The translations under genes were made by a program, and so were the position numbers. From positions 801,001 through 865,000 of the forward strand of contig JACEFZ010025809.1 of NCBI GenBank assembly GCA_014155875.1: a stretch of DNA of 64,000 nt, in the 5' to 3' direction. The notes beneath the pieces were generated by a model. That model did no database searches and was not told where the DNA came from. It saw only the letters and a program-made list of their open reading frames with translations. The number at the start of each line of letters is the position of its first letter. Position 1 is the stretch's first letter. This DNA is from Cepaea nemoralis (Eukaryota > Mollusca > Gastropoda > Stylommatophora > Helicidae). Shown here piece by piece: positions 37,040-50,100 of this stretch.

Positions 37040-37595
37040 GGTTGATAATAGTAATCGGTAGTGGTGAAGCAGTTTGTGTCTCAGGCCAGTAAAACTTGGG
37101 CACTGTGGCAGTAGGTGTAAGATTGTTTCCACATGCAAGTAGCTGTACCTACAGGCTGGTTCACACAGCGAGTCTAATCTGTTTAGATGTTTGTTTCCTG
37201 GGGTATGGTTTCTTCTCAGCTGGGAGATTAGACTTTGATCCGTTCTGTTTGTTAGTTTCATTGGATTGTTGGTAAATAGAACAAAAACAAGGTACAGATC
37301 CTGTTGAATATAAGTAGTACAGACCCTACAACTTAGATTAATGACAGCCTCTGACTCACACAGTCCTGGTTTCATTCACAACAAGGATTGGATGGATGTT
37401 TAAAATTAGTAGAAGCATGATATACTCCCCTCTGATCCTGGAGGTAGTGGATCAAACATCTGGCTTTCTCAGATAAGGATGGAAAACTAGGACCATTATA
37501 CAAATTGCGCGAGTTAAAAGTTCCTTGGCAGTTGGATTTTGAAAAGAGCAGGCCAGAAAAGACTGCCATCAGGCAACATTTTCACAAATAAATTT
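37040..37595 (-). pseudogene. LINE C-terminal zinc-knuckle region
   Basis: The minus strand reads SQLRRNHTPGNKHLNRLDSL, CEPACRYSYLHVETILHLLP, QCPSFTGLRHKLL. The CxxxC...H...C layout follows RNase H domains in several LINE clades. Upstream frame: KARCLIHYLQDQRGVYHAS. Confidence 0.65.
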
Positions 37596-37834
37596 TCAAC
37601 AATACCTGCTACAGAGTATTTGTAGCATGTGTGATTAAGAGTTTACACAAACTTGGATCCACACTTGTACAATAGAGTTGGTGCACTGTACAGAGATTCT
37701 CCTTGTGTGGTCTACAGGTAGGAGGTGGAATCCATGTTCCATGGAAATTATCCTTTACCAAGCAACCAAACTCACTAAAACTGTTCAAACCCAAGAAGCT
37801 CTATTGTCTCGTATGTGACTCAGCAGAACAACCC

Positions 37835-38040
37835 CTGTAGTAAACCTACAGAATACCAACAGTAAACAAACAACCCCTACAAAAATCAATAGAACCCCTG
37901 TAGTAAACAAACCTAGCAATAAACCAACATAATCCCTACAGTAAATCAGTAGAAACCTAACAGTAAACCAACATAATCCCTACAGCAAGCCAAAATAACC
38001 CCTACTGTAACCCAACAGAACCCTACAGTAAATCAGCAGC
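37835..38040 (+). repeat. ~22-28-bp degenerate minisatellite
   Basis: Units share ACAGTAAACCAACATAATCC-type sequence; unit length varies. Confidence 0.75.
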
Positions 38041-38420
38041 AGCGTTGATCCAGAACACCAAGTTTCATCTTCGTGCCAGGGCATGCGGGAGTACAAGGAA
38101 ATGAGCAGGCTAACAAGCTCACAGGTAAGGCTACTGTGGAGGGCGGACGTACCATGGACCAGGCTGACATTCTGAATGCTATACGAGAAGTGACGACTGC
38201 GAATCTACAACCATGGCCAGACTGCGAGAACAGCCAGTTAAAAGAGGGGTGGCCAAACAAGAACACTTCGCAGGAAGCCAAAGAAGATTGATAAACCAAC
38301 ACAGAACTGGTGTCGTTAGCCGCTACACGCTGCAGGATTTGCTGAGGAGGGGATCCGAGCACTTATGGACTGAATGGTTCGATGTGCAGTGAGGATGATC
38401 TGTCGACTAACTAACTAACC
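38041..38420 (+). pseudogene. LINE RNase H C-terminal fragment, (TAAC)n tail
   Basis: Reads FVPGHAGVQGNEQANKLTG, the last RNase H motif (H...N.QAN), and ends GACTAACTAACTAACCC. Confidence 0.7.
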
Positions 38421-38459
38421 CTATAGCAACCCAACTCTTAAGCACGTAGAATGTTTCAA

Positions 38460-38860
38460 TTCAGAAATTAAGATATGGAACAACTGTAGGCTCTTTTCCC
38501 CAGGACATGCTGGTGTGGTGGGAAATGAGCAGGCCGACAGATTGGCTGGGTCTGCACATGTGGGTGGTGTACTGGTGCACTATAGGGCAGATGTAGTCAG
38601 ACTCTGTTGGATCAATTATATAGTATGGAAGAATAGATCAGTTATGATGGCATGAAGAGAATGGCACAGCAGGGAGTCGCTGGAGGATTTGGCTGACAAT
38701 CCGTACTCTGAGGAAAGATCAGACAGACACAATCAGAATGCAGCTGCTACTACCATTAGTATAGGGACCCTTCGCTGGTTGTTGAAGATGACACTGGAGC
38801 GTGTATGGGAATGTCCTGAGAGCTATGTTGGTTCTTGACTCAACTCAATCTTTACCCTCA
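38460..38860 (+). pseudogene. LINE RNase H C-terminal fragment, second family
   Basis: Broken frames give FSPGHAGVVGNEQADRLAGS; the tail has TTCGCTGGTTGTTGAAGATG, GTATGGGAATGTCCTGAG and GACTCAACTCAA. Confidence 0.75.
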
Positions 38861-39289
38861 CGGGAAACCAACAAAACCTCTAAATTTAAACCAACAGAAT
38901 GTATTAGTTTGTGTGCTGGCATTTTTTTCATGACATCATGAAACACTGTCTTATCTCATTGTCTTTCTCTACCACTCTTTCCATAAATATTTCCAGTTTA
39001 TGCAATGTGTTGCAGTTTTTCTCCATTCTCAAAATGTGGTTTCAAATCTTTCTTTATGATAAATTATCTTCATGATTTTACCTTTCAAAACAGCTGAAAA
39101 ATGGCATATACTGTTTGTTTTCATAAACATTGAATATTTATCAGTAACATTGACATTTCTTAACCAAGCTGATAATACCTAGAGACAGAAGGTGCACAAC
39201 AGAGATTAAGAGCAGAACAGGACAAGCAAAAGCTGCATTTCAGTAAATGAAAAAAGTATTTTATGCAATATGTCACTACCATTGAATGT
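38861..39289. other. intergenic, nothing recognised
   Basis: AT-rich sequence without coding or repeat structure I can support. Confidence 0.4.
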
Positions 39290-39745
39290 AAGAGAGTGCT
39301 GAAGTGCTATATTAGCTATATAGAACATGTTTTACTGTACGGCAGTGAATCTTAGAATGTAAATGAACAAATTGGGAAGAACTTGAAGCAAAAAAGATGT
39401 GCTTCCTAAGACAAATGTTGCAAATTCCTTGGACTGCTAGAGTAATTAATGACGATTGCCTGAAAGAGGCTAATGAAACTAGAACACTATATACAACAAT
39501 AAGAAAGAGACAAACAGTTGTTTTTTGGTCATGTGATGAGAAGAGAGGCATTGGAGAACATTGTGACGACTGGAAATGTTGAGGGGAAGAGAGGCAGAGG
39601 CCGACCAACAGGAATGATGCTGGATGGATTAAGACAGTGGCATGGGGGAATATCAGCAGCAGTGTTGATCCAGAACACCAAAGACCAAGATCTGTGGAGA
39701 GACATGAACGCCTACACCAGCTGGCATGGCACTTGATGATGATGA
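39290..39745 (+). pseudogene. RTE-like LINE 3' part
   Basis: Reads CFLRQMLQIPWTARVINDDC, RTLYTTIRKRQ, HVMRREALENIVTTGNVEGK and RGRGRPTGMMLDGLRQWHGG across frames, ending GGCATGGCACTTGATGATGA. Fresh copies of this family elsewhere show the same end. Confidence 0.8.
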
Positions 39746-39899
39746 AGATTGACATGCTGATAAACTATTTTATATGTCTGTGTGAAATGACAAATTTCTG
39801 TGTTACATGTGAATTATTGGCCATAATGGATTTCATACAACTTACTGTTGTTTACCTACGAGATGAGATGCCTGAGGAGAGCTGCCAACTTAACAATCT

Positions 39900-40215
39900 G
39901 AGACCAAGATAGAAATGGTGTTGTCAGAAAGACAGTGGGATCAACACCTTGTGCCACATTTATTGAAAGACAGAAAGTCAATTGGTTTGGCCATTTCGTT
40001 AGAATGCAACACCAACAACTACTATCACTGGCCTTACATCAAAGATCATCTGCAATAAGACCTAGAGGACGTCCATGAAGAAAATGGATTGCCGACATCA
40101 AAGACATTGTAAAACCACACGGAATGACACTATCCAGTGCCGCCCACCGGGCGCTGGAGCGCAAATTATTCCTCCCCATGACGCTTGATGGCAGAAGTGG
40201 AAGATGAAGATGATG
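39900..40215 (+). pseudogene. LINE 3' part, another family
   Basis: Reads KVNWFGHFVRMQHQQLL, RPRGRPWRKWIADIKD-like and AAHRALERKLFLPMTLDGRS, a LINE post-RT C-terminus. Confidence 0.6.
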
Positions 40216-40339
40216 ACTGTTGTTTTCTAGATGTATCTGGAGTTTGGTGTGCATAGTGGTATGCAAGTGTGCTATTCTAGAAATAGAAACATCTGGCCAG
40301 AGTAAATACAACTGATAATCTGGCTTATTGACTGCCAAT

Positions 40340-41300
40340 CTTACAGAGGTGATCAGGGAAAGTTGACAGTGGTGATCAGGGGATGTTGACAGTCGTGATC
40401 AGGGTCTGTTGACAGTGGTGATCAGGGGATGTTGACTGGTGCTCAGGGTCTGTTGACAGTGGTGATCAGGGAGAGTTGACAGAGGTGATAAGGGCGTGTT
40501 GACAGTGGTTATAAGGGTGTGGTGATCAGGGAGTGTTGACAGTGGTGATCAGGGAGAGTTGACAGTGGTTATCAGGGAGAGTTGACAGAGGTGATAAGGG
40601 AGTGTTGACAGAGGTGATAAGGGAGTGTTGCCAGTGGTTATAAGGGAGTGTTGACAGTGGTTATAAGGGAGTGGTGATCAGTGGATGTTGACAGTGATGA
40701 TCAGGGTCTGTTGACAGTGGTTATAAGGGAGTGTTGATCAGTGAGAGTTAACAGAGGTGTTAAGGGAGTGTTGACAGTGGTTATAAGGGAGTGTTGACAG
40801 TGGTTATAGGGAGTGTTGACAGGTGATGAGGGAGTGTTAACAGTGGTTATAAGGGAGTGTTGACAGAGGTGATAAAGGATGATGTTAGCAGTGATCAGGG
40901 AATGTTGACAGTGGTGACAAAGGTGATCAGGGAATGTTGACAGAGGTGATCAGGGAATGTTGACAGAGGTGATCAGGGAATGTTGAAATGGTGATGAAAG
41001 AATGTTTAATGTGGTGATAAAGGATGTTGACAGGGGTGATAAGGGAATGTTGATAGATGATCAGGGAGTGGTGACGCAGGGTGTTTACAGTGGTGATATG
41101 GGAATGTTGACAGGTGATCAGGGAATTTTGATAGTGGTGATAAAATAATGTTGACAGTGGTGATAAAGGATGTTCACAGACGTGATCAGGGAATCTTGAC
41201 AGTGGTGACCAGGGATTGTTGACAAAGGTGACAAAGGATGTTGACAGTGGTGATAGAGGAATGGTGACAAATATTGACAGAGATATTGAGGGGATGTTGA
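40340..41300 (+). repeat. ~24-bp degenerate minisatellite, about 0.95 kb
   Basis: Units share GTTGACAGTGGTGATCAGGG and TTATAAGGGAGTG; about 38 units with variable length. Confidence 0.93.
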
Positions 41301-41389
41301 CAGATGGAGAGGGAATATTGAAGAAGCCCTAATTGAGGTAAGTAGGAAACATTGACAATAGTATTGTCAATAGATAAAGAGAGAGTCAC

Positions 41390-41545
41390 ATAAAGCATGA
41401 ACTTTGCAGCTCCAGCAATGACCCCCAGGAGTCTAACAAAAATGAACTTGTGAACTGAAAGACGTAGCCCAGAATCAAACCTACAACCTTCAGAGTGCAA
41501 GGCAGACAGCTTGACCACTTTGCCATGGAGACTCCCAATCTTGAC
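41390..41545 (-). mobile_element. SINE family C
   Basis: Reverse copy: GGAGTCTCCATGGCAAAGTG head, box-B-like GGTTTGATTC, GAGCTGCAAAGTTCATGC downstream. Confidence 0.65.
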
Positions 41546-41739
41546 ATAAGTGGCATGGGAATATTAAGAGAAGCAATGAGAGCATATCAGAATTGTAGGT
41601 AAGTGAGTGCTATCCACTTAAGGCAATCTCGGATGTGGCAAATTTCTGTTTTGAAGAACAATATTGTATTGTAAGTTGTAAATGCATTACTATATGCTTG
41701 CGCTCTTATAAGAGGAATTTCTGATAAGAAGAACTTTGT

Positions 41740-42000
41740 GTCTTGGGTCGCAGGTGAGTTTGCCTTATCAGGTCTGCAATGTATTGGCTATGTGGTGCTA
41801 GCTCCATATTTGTATAGACCAGTTGACACCTGATGGGGGATGTCAGTGGCCGCCTTGGCTTCCCATAATATTTCCTGTGACCATTTTAGGCTGGTCTGAC
41901 TTGAGAGCCCAAATCATGTAAACAAAATCCCTGCCTCAATGGGGATTCGAACACATGACCATTGGGCTGGCAGTTAAGCATGCTAGCTACTGCACCTGTC
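41740..42000 (-). mobile_element. tRNA-related SINE
   Basis: The minus strand reads GTGCAGTAGCTAGCATGCTT and TGTGTTCGAATCCCCATTG (box B), with a CCAAGGCGGCC-type body. No intact tRNA fold or terminator. Confidence 0.5.
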
Positions 42001-42340
42001 AATATAAGAGTGATAAGAGTGGAGCTGGCTGAAGGAGACTGAGACCCAATCATTCACCTGAACTGCAATAAGTCTTGTTTTACAAAAACAAAATCAATAA
42101 CTGAAATATTAAATATAACATTTTTGAAATCTTGAAGACACAATGAATCTTGAATAGTATCACATTAGTTTATATCTCACAAAAAATATGTCCACATTAG
42201 CATTGTCATTTACTGCCTATAGTACTTTGCTGATGAGTACCTTGCAGGTGTAGGCCAAGGGAGTATTGAGCCTGGGGAATTAAGGCCGCCTGGCTAGTGA
42301 AATCGCCGCGAACTGCAGGTCAGGATTTCTCAGTATTTTC
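42001..42340. other. intergenic, short repeat piece
   Basis: 42210-42300 (ACTGCCTATAGTACTTTGC, GAATTAAGGCCGCCTGGCTA) is shared with 34776-34860, so it is a dispersed repeat of unknown type. Confidence 0.5.
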
Positions 42341-42354
42341 TGTCCATGATATTC

Positions 42355-43290
42355 TCAACGTTGATCTCTTTCTTTAATATTCTCAACATTCTTCTTTATC
42401 TATGGTATTCTAAACATTCTTCTCTCTCTACGGTTTTCTCAACTTTCTTCTCTGTTAACGATATTCTCAACATTCCTATCTGCCTATTATATTCTCAATA
42501 TTCTTCTTTATTTACGATATTCTCAACATTCCTTTTTATTTACGATATTCTTAACATTCTTATTTATTTATGATATTCTCAACATTCCTCTTTGCCTATG
42601 ATATTCTCAACCTTCTTCTCTGTCCATGATATTCTCAACATTCTTATTTATTTATGATATTCTCAACATTCCTCTTTGCCTATGATATTCTCAACATTCT
42701 TCTCTGTCCATGATATTCTCAACATTCTTCTCTGTCCATGATATTCTCAACATTCTTCTCTGTCCATGATATTCTCAACATTCCTCTCTGTCCATGATAT
42801 TCTCAACATTTCTCTCTGTCCATGATATTCTCAACATTCCTCTCTGTCCATGATATTCTCAACCTTCCTCTCTGTCCATGATATTCTCAACATTCCTCTC
42901 TGTCCATGATATTCTCAACATTCCTCTCTGCCCATGATATTCTCAACATTCCTCTCTGCCCATTATATTCTCAACATTCCTCTCTGCCCATTATATTCTC
43001 AACATTCCTCTCTACCCATTATATTCTCAGCATTCCTCTCTACCCATTATATTCTCAACATTCCTCTCTACCCATTATATTCTCAACATTCCTCTCTACC
43101 CATTATATTCTCAGCATTCCTCTCTGTCCATTATATTCTCAACATTCCTCTCTACCCATTATATTCTCAACATTCCTCTCTACCCATTATATTCTCAACA
43201 TTCCTCTCTACCCATTATATTCTCAACATTCCTCTCTGCCCGTGATATTCTCAGCATTCCTCTCTGTCCACTGTGACCTCAGCATCCCTC
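42355..43290 (+). repeat. 28-bp minisatellite, about 33 units
   Basis: Units share ATGATATTCTCAACATTCCT and CTCTGTCC. Variants sort by position: CATGATATT proximal, CATTATATT distal. Frames over it (up to 143 codons) are artefacts. Confidence 0.95.
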
Positions 43291-43299
43291 TTTACAGCC

Positions 43300-43893
43300 A
43301 CATCTCTGCTGTCGGTACCTCTTCACCTCCAGGGTAGAAAATAACAATGGTAAGCACGCGAGGAGACGAGGAACGGTAGACAAGCCTACAAGGCGTGGAT
43401 AAACTAGGGTAGTGCATGAGCGAATTTTATCATCATCATTGAGTCTGAAAGAACATAAGTCGCATCACCACCCACCTGAAAGTTTCTAAATTTTCCCCAA
43501 GTTCTCCCGCCCAAGGTGTCTTTATTAACTCATGTGCACTGTCTTTCTTGCATAAACCACTCCGTCCATAGCTTAGTTTCCAAACCACTGTTATGTTTAA
43601 TATGGCTACAGTATTCAGTTCCAAAGATACGATGTGGTTTATAAGTCGGTGTTCTTCGATTTGGCATTGGTAGCAAAGAGTATCACGTACTTTCAAAAGT
43701 CTCCATTTTCTTCTCTAGTGATTGCGAAATGGCCCACGAGTTACATCCGTATGTTGTCACAGAAAACATGCTAGTTCTTACAAATTTGTTTGCTGGATTC
43801 TAAATGGTCATGAAAATCAAGGGGGAAACTACCACATTATCAATTTCAAATACAGGTCATAACAAAAACGACTATAAAGTAAAAGAAACATAA
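43300..43893 (-). other. probable receptor 3' UTR / intergenic
   Basis: No convincing gene. On the minus strand an AATAAA lies near 43525-43530, which could end the receptor transcript. The 86-codon minus frame here has no recognisable features. Confidence 0.35.
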
Positions 43894-44115
43894 TTATAGA
43901 CATCTGCGCCCGCATATGGTAAACCGCCATGTCGCACGTCGTAGATCTTTGTGGAAGAATGAGATGAAGTAGAAGGAAAACACACTCTTAACGTGGATCA
44001 GATTCAGTGCCACGGATCTCTCGTTACTGATCAGATACAAGACGATCGTAGCGCATGCGACGAGGATGTCCAGCACGATGATACAAGCCAATGCCTTCTT
44101 GTATGATTCCCTGAC
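43894..44115 (-). CDS. receptor terminal exon: TM6, TM7, helix 8, C-tail
   Basis: Acceptor TTATTTTTCAG, phase 0, 73 codons to TAA. It reads VRESYKKALACIIVLDILVA (TM6 entry), then SVALNLIHVKSVFSFYFISF (TM7), FHKDLRRATWRF and ICGRRCL. Joined to the previous exon it gives GKHIKTVRESYKKAL. The TM7 NPxxY motif is absent; the amphipathic helix 8 and terminal Cys/Arg cluster are present. Confidence 0.68.
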   Translation of the reverse strand, partial: VRESYKKALACIIVLDILVACATIVLYLISNERSVALNLIHVKSVFSFYFISFFHKDLRRATWRFTICGRRCL

Positions 44116-47100
44116 CTGAAAAATAAATCAGCAATTGACCATCGAGTTCAGTTAAGAACAGACATCACTGCACTCAGGACATTCCCATATGTACTCCGTC
44201 CCCTTGTTCAACAGCCAGCGAAGAGTCATACTACTAATCGTTCCCATCTGATTTAAAGTTCTCCTGGTCTTCCTTCTCAGTTTTGAAATTCTTCCAGAAC
44301 CCCTGCCGATCCCACGCAATCTCATTCTTTCCACATACGGGTTCTCAATCTGTTCCCCCGCCTTCTCCACCTGGTCCCACAAACGCATGAGCACAACTGG
44401 TTTCTGGGATTGATAATATATACGTAACTGGTTTCTGGGATTGATGTTACAAACATAATTGGTTTCTGAGATTGATCTTATATATATATAATTGTTTTCT
44501 GGGAATGAAGTTATAGACATAACTGGTTTCTGGGATTGATGTTATAGACATAACTTATTTCTGGGAATGATGTTATAGACATAACTGGTTTCTGGGAATG
44601 ATGTTATAGACATAACTGATTTCTTGAATGATGTTATAGACATAACTGGTTTCTGGGATTGATGTTATAGACATAACTGGTTTCTGGGATTGATGTTGTA
44701 GACATAACTGGTTTCTGGGATTGATGTTATAGACATAACTGGTTTCTGGGATTGATGTTATAGACATAACTGGTTTCTGGGAATGATATTGACAAAACTG
44801 GTTTATGGGATTGATGTTAAAGACATAACTGGTTTCTGGGAATGATGTTATAGACATAACTGGTCTATGGGAATGATGTTTTAGACATAACTGGTTTCTG
44901 AAAATGATGTTATAGACCTAACTGGTTTCTGGGAATGATATTGATGTTAAAGACATAACTGGTTTCTGGGATTGATGTTATAGACTTTATAGTCTTCTAG
45001 GAGTCAGCGTGGCCAAGTGGATAAGATCGCTAATGCTTAAACTTCTGGTGTGTTGATACTGAGGTAGGGCGTTCGACCCCTACATCGGTCAATTTGGACT
45101 AAACTGTTGACTTTTCCTCCGGGGAACGTAAATTACTTGTTCATCTGAAGTTGGAGTGGGTTCGCTGGATGGCGAGGGACACTGGTAATAAGGAAAGGTA
45201 ATCCACTCGCAAAATTCACTTCAGTGCTAGTAGAAGTAGAGCGTATGGACTACGCTGGAGTTCAAAGCGAGCGAACACAAAACACAATTCTGTGTACACC
45301 ATCAAACCTCAACGGGAGTCTCGGGGCCAAGTGGTCAAGCCCTCTGCCTCACGCTCGATTCCGTGCCGCGTCTTTCGGTTCACGAGTGCATTTTTTCTTG
45401 GAGACTCCTGGGGGTCGTCGCTGGAGCTACGGAGTTCGTGCTTTATGCGACGCTTTTGGCAGGCCGCCCTGTGGAATGAGACCGAGACATATGAGATAAA
45501 ACCCGGTGCAATGAAGTCGATCCTCTCGACTTTTAAGACTTATTTTAAATTCTTATTCTTCTCATGCTTCCTTGTTTTCAATCTAGTCTTTCAGTTTTCT
45601 AAGCTCGGCAGTGTAAGAAATTATTCCTCCCCCCTCCCCCCTCCCCCACAAGCCCAGTTACTATTGGACGGTAAACAGCGGCTACCTCACTTTTTGACTT
45701 TCACTTTCGTCTGCTAAAGCCTGGTCTGGACAAGACAGAGAGGATACATTGGCAGTATGTGTTCTGGAGCCTTGTGGGATTTGTCTGCGTGAACACTGGT
45801 CTGTGTGCTGGGCAGCATTCATTTGTTAAATGATGGACTTGTAGTCTACAGTGTCCTGTGCCTTGTCTACAAATGTTGGTTCGGTGTTCTGTCTGCACAT
45901 GTTGGCTTGTTGTGTCCTGTCTACAAATGTTGGTTTGCCCTGTCCTGTCAACATATGTTGGTTTGTCATGTCCTGTCTACATATATTGGTTTGCGGTGTC
46001 CTGTCTATAAATGTGGGTTTGCTGTGCTATATCTAGAGTTAAAGGGTCCTGACACAGCAATTTTCAGCAGATCAAAATCACAAATGAAGAAAAATGAACA
46101 GTTTGTGAACCACAACGTTAGATTATAAGAAGGAAGGCTTAAAGACACCCCCCCCCCCCCCCCCACAAGTTGAGAGTGAATGGTAAACACAATGACATAT
46201 CGTTGGACAAACACAATGACATATCGTTGGACAAACACAATGACATATCGTAGGACAATGTGGACATAATGCAAACACGTACAGTACACGGGTACTCATG
46301 GCTTACTGTTTTTATATGTTTCCCTCTTGACCGGACGCACTCACAGCAACACAAAAACCGGATCAGCGAAACTTCAGTTTCAGAGCCAATACTGCGCCTT
46401 TTTTGAGAGCTTCTTCTTCTACCTCCTGTTTGCATGACCAATTCGTACTCTTCACCGGATTGTCTTGATTTGCCTTTATTGTCTTGAGACACCCGTCTGT
46501 TTTCCCTGCTCTTTTGTCCCTTTCTGCCAGCCATTAGGATACTTTGCAAAGTGTTAATGGCTTTAGTTTCTTGGTCTACAATCGGGCTAGGCTCTTTAAC
46601 TTCTCCACTAGACACTGGGATTTGTATATTCTTATCAACTGAAGTTGATAGTTCAGAGTCTCGCTTTGACTCAGATCTCATCTCGTTAGCCACTTCAGCA
46701 TTTCGTTTGTTAAGATTTTTGCTGTCTGAGAAAGTGTCAATGATTTTAGTTTCTTGGACTACAATCCTGCTCGGCTCTTTAGCTAATTCACTATACACTG
46801 GGTTTTGTACATTAATATCAACCGAAGTTGATGCCTCGGAGTCATGCTTTGACTCAGATCTCATCGCGTTAGCCACTTCAGTATTGCCAGCGTCACTAAG
46901 GACGTCAGAATTGCCGTAGAGATTGTCGTTAATATTTTTGCTGCCTGAGTCCCCCTGGCTCGGCCTCTCTGTTAGTGTCAGGGCCCCGATGTCGCTATAT
47001 TTGTGCGACCTCTTACTGCGCCGACTCAGACGTCGCTCATTAATAGACATCCTCTGTAGCTTTTTAGACACATCGGGATTATCAATTTCGATGACGTTAA

Positions 47101-50100
47101 TGAACATAGATTCGCGGCCAATCAGCGGGTTATGCTCCATAAACTGCATAAACTTTGAAATGACCAGTATCAAGGACAGGAACAACACGAAGCCGAAAGT
47201 CATGAAGTGGAGCACTTCTAGCGTCTTGACGACTGCGTGGTATTTGGCAGCACCGTCGTAGTTCAGCAACATGTGGCAGAAGTTTGGTTCTAAGTAGCTT
47301 AACCTGTCCGAGATAGGCCTGGCTGGGGTACTACCACTAGCCAAAGGTCTTTGTAGAAATTTAACGAGCGTATTCACCTGGGTAAAAACAAGAATGGTGT
47401 TCGGAGTTACCATGAATTGCTATAGTTATTAACTGATTCAGTGATAATATATCGCCAAATATGACCTTCTATTTGGACAGAAGGACGATATATCGCCATA
47501 AAAGGGTCATAATGTAATTTATTTTGTGTCTGGTATCTTCCGCAATTTCAATGCTCATCGTTATCTCAAATGCCATGCCGGCTGGCGTAGGCGTTCATGA
47601 CTCTCCACAGATATCGGTCTTTGGTTTTCTGGATCAACTCCGCTGGTGATATTCCCGCATGCCACCGTCTCAATCCATCCAGCATCATTTATCTTGGTCT
47701 GCCTCTCTTCGCCTCGATCTTTACGGTTGTCACGATGTTCTCCGATGCCTCTCTTCTCATTACATGACCGAAGAAAGCTGTTTGTCTCTTTCTTATTGGT
47801 GTATATAGTGTTCTAGTTTCATTAGCCTCTTTCAGGCAGTCGTTAGTTACTCTGGTAATCCAAGGAATTTGCAACATTAATCTCCGGAACTACATCTCTG
47901 TTGCTTCCAAGCTCTTCCTAATTTGTTCATTTACATTCCAAAGATTCACTGCCGTACAGCAAAACAGGTTCTGTATAACACTTCAGCACTTAAAGATCGA
48001 ACACTGTTTGTCTCCTTCTTACATTTACAACAAAGATGTAGTTCCGGAGTCTAGCATAATTTATCTCCGTCTCTTTCAATGCTTCAGTAAACGGAAATGT
48101 ACATTATAATACCTGCTTATTTGATGGTCTCTGTGGCTAAGGGCTTGCGAACGCGGTTTGTGAGCCCGTATACCCTGGTTCGAAACACGGCGGTGCTGGT
48201 TTTTTCGAAAAAGGTATAGTGGTCGTTCAGAAAGCTATGGCAAACTACTGAACGTAACACTTGCCTAGTACATCAACAGCAGCATGAAAATGCTGGTGTT
48301 GACTGCAACGTCCCGTAAGGGATACGCAACAAAAATTAAAATTATTTGATGGTGTGTCATGTTTGGTACAGACCTGCTTTCAGCCTAGCACCTAATCAGT
48401 TAAGTAGGTCAGTAAAGTAACGTATCCTTTCCCACCATTGAGGATATTGGGTGTGTGGTGCTGGCTCCGTATCTTTTACAAATAAATCGACATTCTGTGG
48501 GTCATCATCATCATCATGTGTCCAACCAACTGGGTGGGCATGCATAAATCTCCACAGTTCTGGGTCCCCGGTGTTCTAGATCAAATCTGTCATGATATCT
48601 CCCCCCCCCCCCCCCCCACCCCCCATGCCATTGTTGCATTCAGTCCAGCAACATTTGTCTCCGTCCGCCCCTGCTGCTGCTACCTCTGATCGTCATTATG
48701 TTTCCTATGCCTCTCACTGGGAAGAAGGAAATACCACAATGTGATATACGAGTAAATGAGCATATTCTTAAGCAAGTGAATCGATACAGTTATCTCGGCA
48801 CAGTCATAACATCTGATGGGAGATGCCTTGAAGAGATTAGAACAAGAATTGCCATTGCGAAGGTAGCCTTTTGCAAGATGAAAAACATACTGACCAATAA
48901 AAAGATATCAATTGAAACGAGAAAAAGAGTGTTGAAGTGCTACATAGAACCTATACTTTTGTATGGATGTGAAGCGTGGACAATAAGCAGTCAAGCTGAA
49001 AAACAGCTGATGGCTGTGGAAATGTGGTTTCTGAGGAAAATGCAAAGAATACCATGGACAGACAGAAAAACCAATGAACAAGTCCTTCAAGAAACAAATG
49101 AAGACCGTAAACTGATTAGAGACATTAGACGTAGACAGTCAAAATCTTTTGGCATGTTATGAGAAGAAATGAATTGGAGAACTTGGTGACGACTGGCAAG
49201 ATCGAAGGGAAGAGACCAAGGGGAAGACCGAGAAGTAAATACCTGGATGGCTTGGCCACGTGGCATGGTCGAGACAGGAACACAGAGCTGATCCACGACT
49301 CTGGTGATCGAGTGACATGGCAGTACATGACCGCCCACGCTTATCGACATGGCACATGATGGATGGATGGATGCCTCTCTTCGTCTTACTTGACCAAAGA
49401 ACGCTGTTTGTCTCCTTCTTACATTTGTACCGGATGTTTGTAAAGTCTCACTAAACTTTGCATGTAGAACACATTTGAAAAATGGAGTACATTACGTCAT
49501 TACAAATGTGCCCTTTAGACCATCGTGAAGCAATATGCAGTGAATGGCTGTCATTTGCTGGAGTATTTCTTTGCACTCCAAACAAAATGGTGTTATCAAC
49601 GGAAGAAAGAATTTTTTTTTTTTCAGATTTGTTCTACATACAAAGTGTAGTGAGACTTTACAAACACCTGGTATACACTTCTTTCTTCTTTATCTTTTGT
49701 CCGTCGCTGCTCTATGCCGTTAGGTGTCGCAGGTTTGTTTGAAGATTGGATTCTGAACTAGGGTCGCTCGGTCGCTTGGTGTGCTGAGATGTGGGGCGTT
49801 AAGGTGTTGATGACTCGTCGATCCATCTTTTTCGTGGTCTTCCCCTACCTCTTAATGTTTCCATTTTCATGGTCACATGAAGCGACTTTGCCTTTGACGT
49901 TTATGAGGGGTTCCAGAGTAGACAGGAAACGATGGCGGCAGCGCTTGGTCTCAAGGATGCGTACAATAGAGTTAGATATGATATTTTGATGACCGCACTG
50001 ATGGAGAAGGGGTCAATCCCTGGCTGGTGAACTGGATAGCAGCCGTCCTGCACTCTCGTCGGGTTGCTCTCCGTCTGGGTGCATGGACCTCAGAGCCACA

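Noticed and set aside
42355..43290. Possible CRISPR array
   Set aside because: Units are contiguous without unique spacers; the genome is eukaryotic. The same applies to all other arrays here.
42906..43337. 143-codon plus frame IFSTFLSTHYILNIP
   Set aside because: 28-bp minisatellite artefact.
46551..46919. 122-codon plus frame as a gene
   Set aside because: Shadow of the receptor's long loop 3 exon on the other strand.
46139..47413. Polycystin-type channel as identity of the minus-strand gene
   Set aside because: First considered from the membrane segments, but TM2 LAxxD, the TM3 cysteine and helix 8/CGRRC fit a GPCR better.
49789..49989. Hydrophobic plus frame as a membrane protein or the missing TM4 exon
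   Set aside because: Wrong strand for the receptor and a shadow of a minus-strand LINE RGRGRPRKRW tail.
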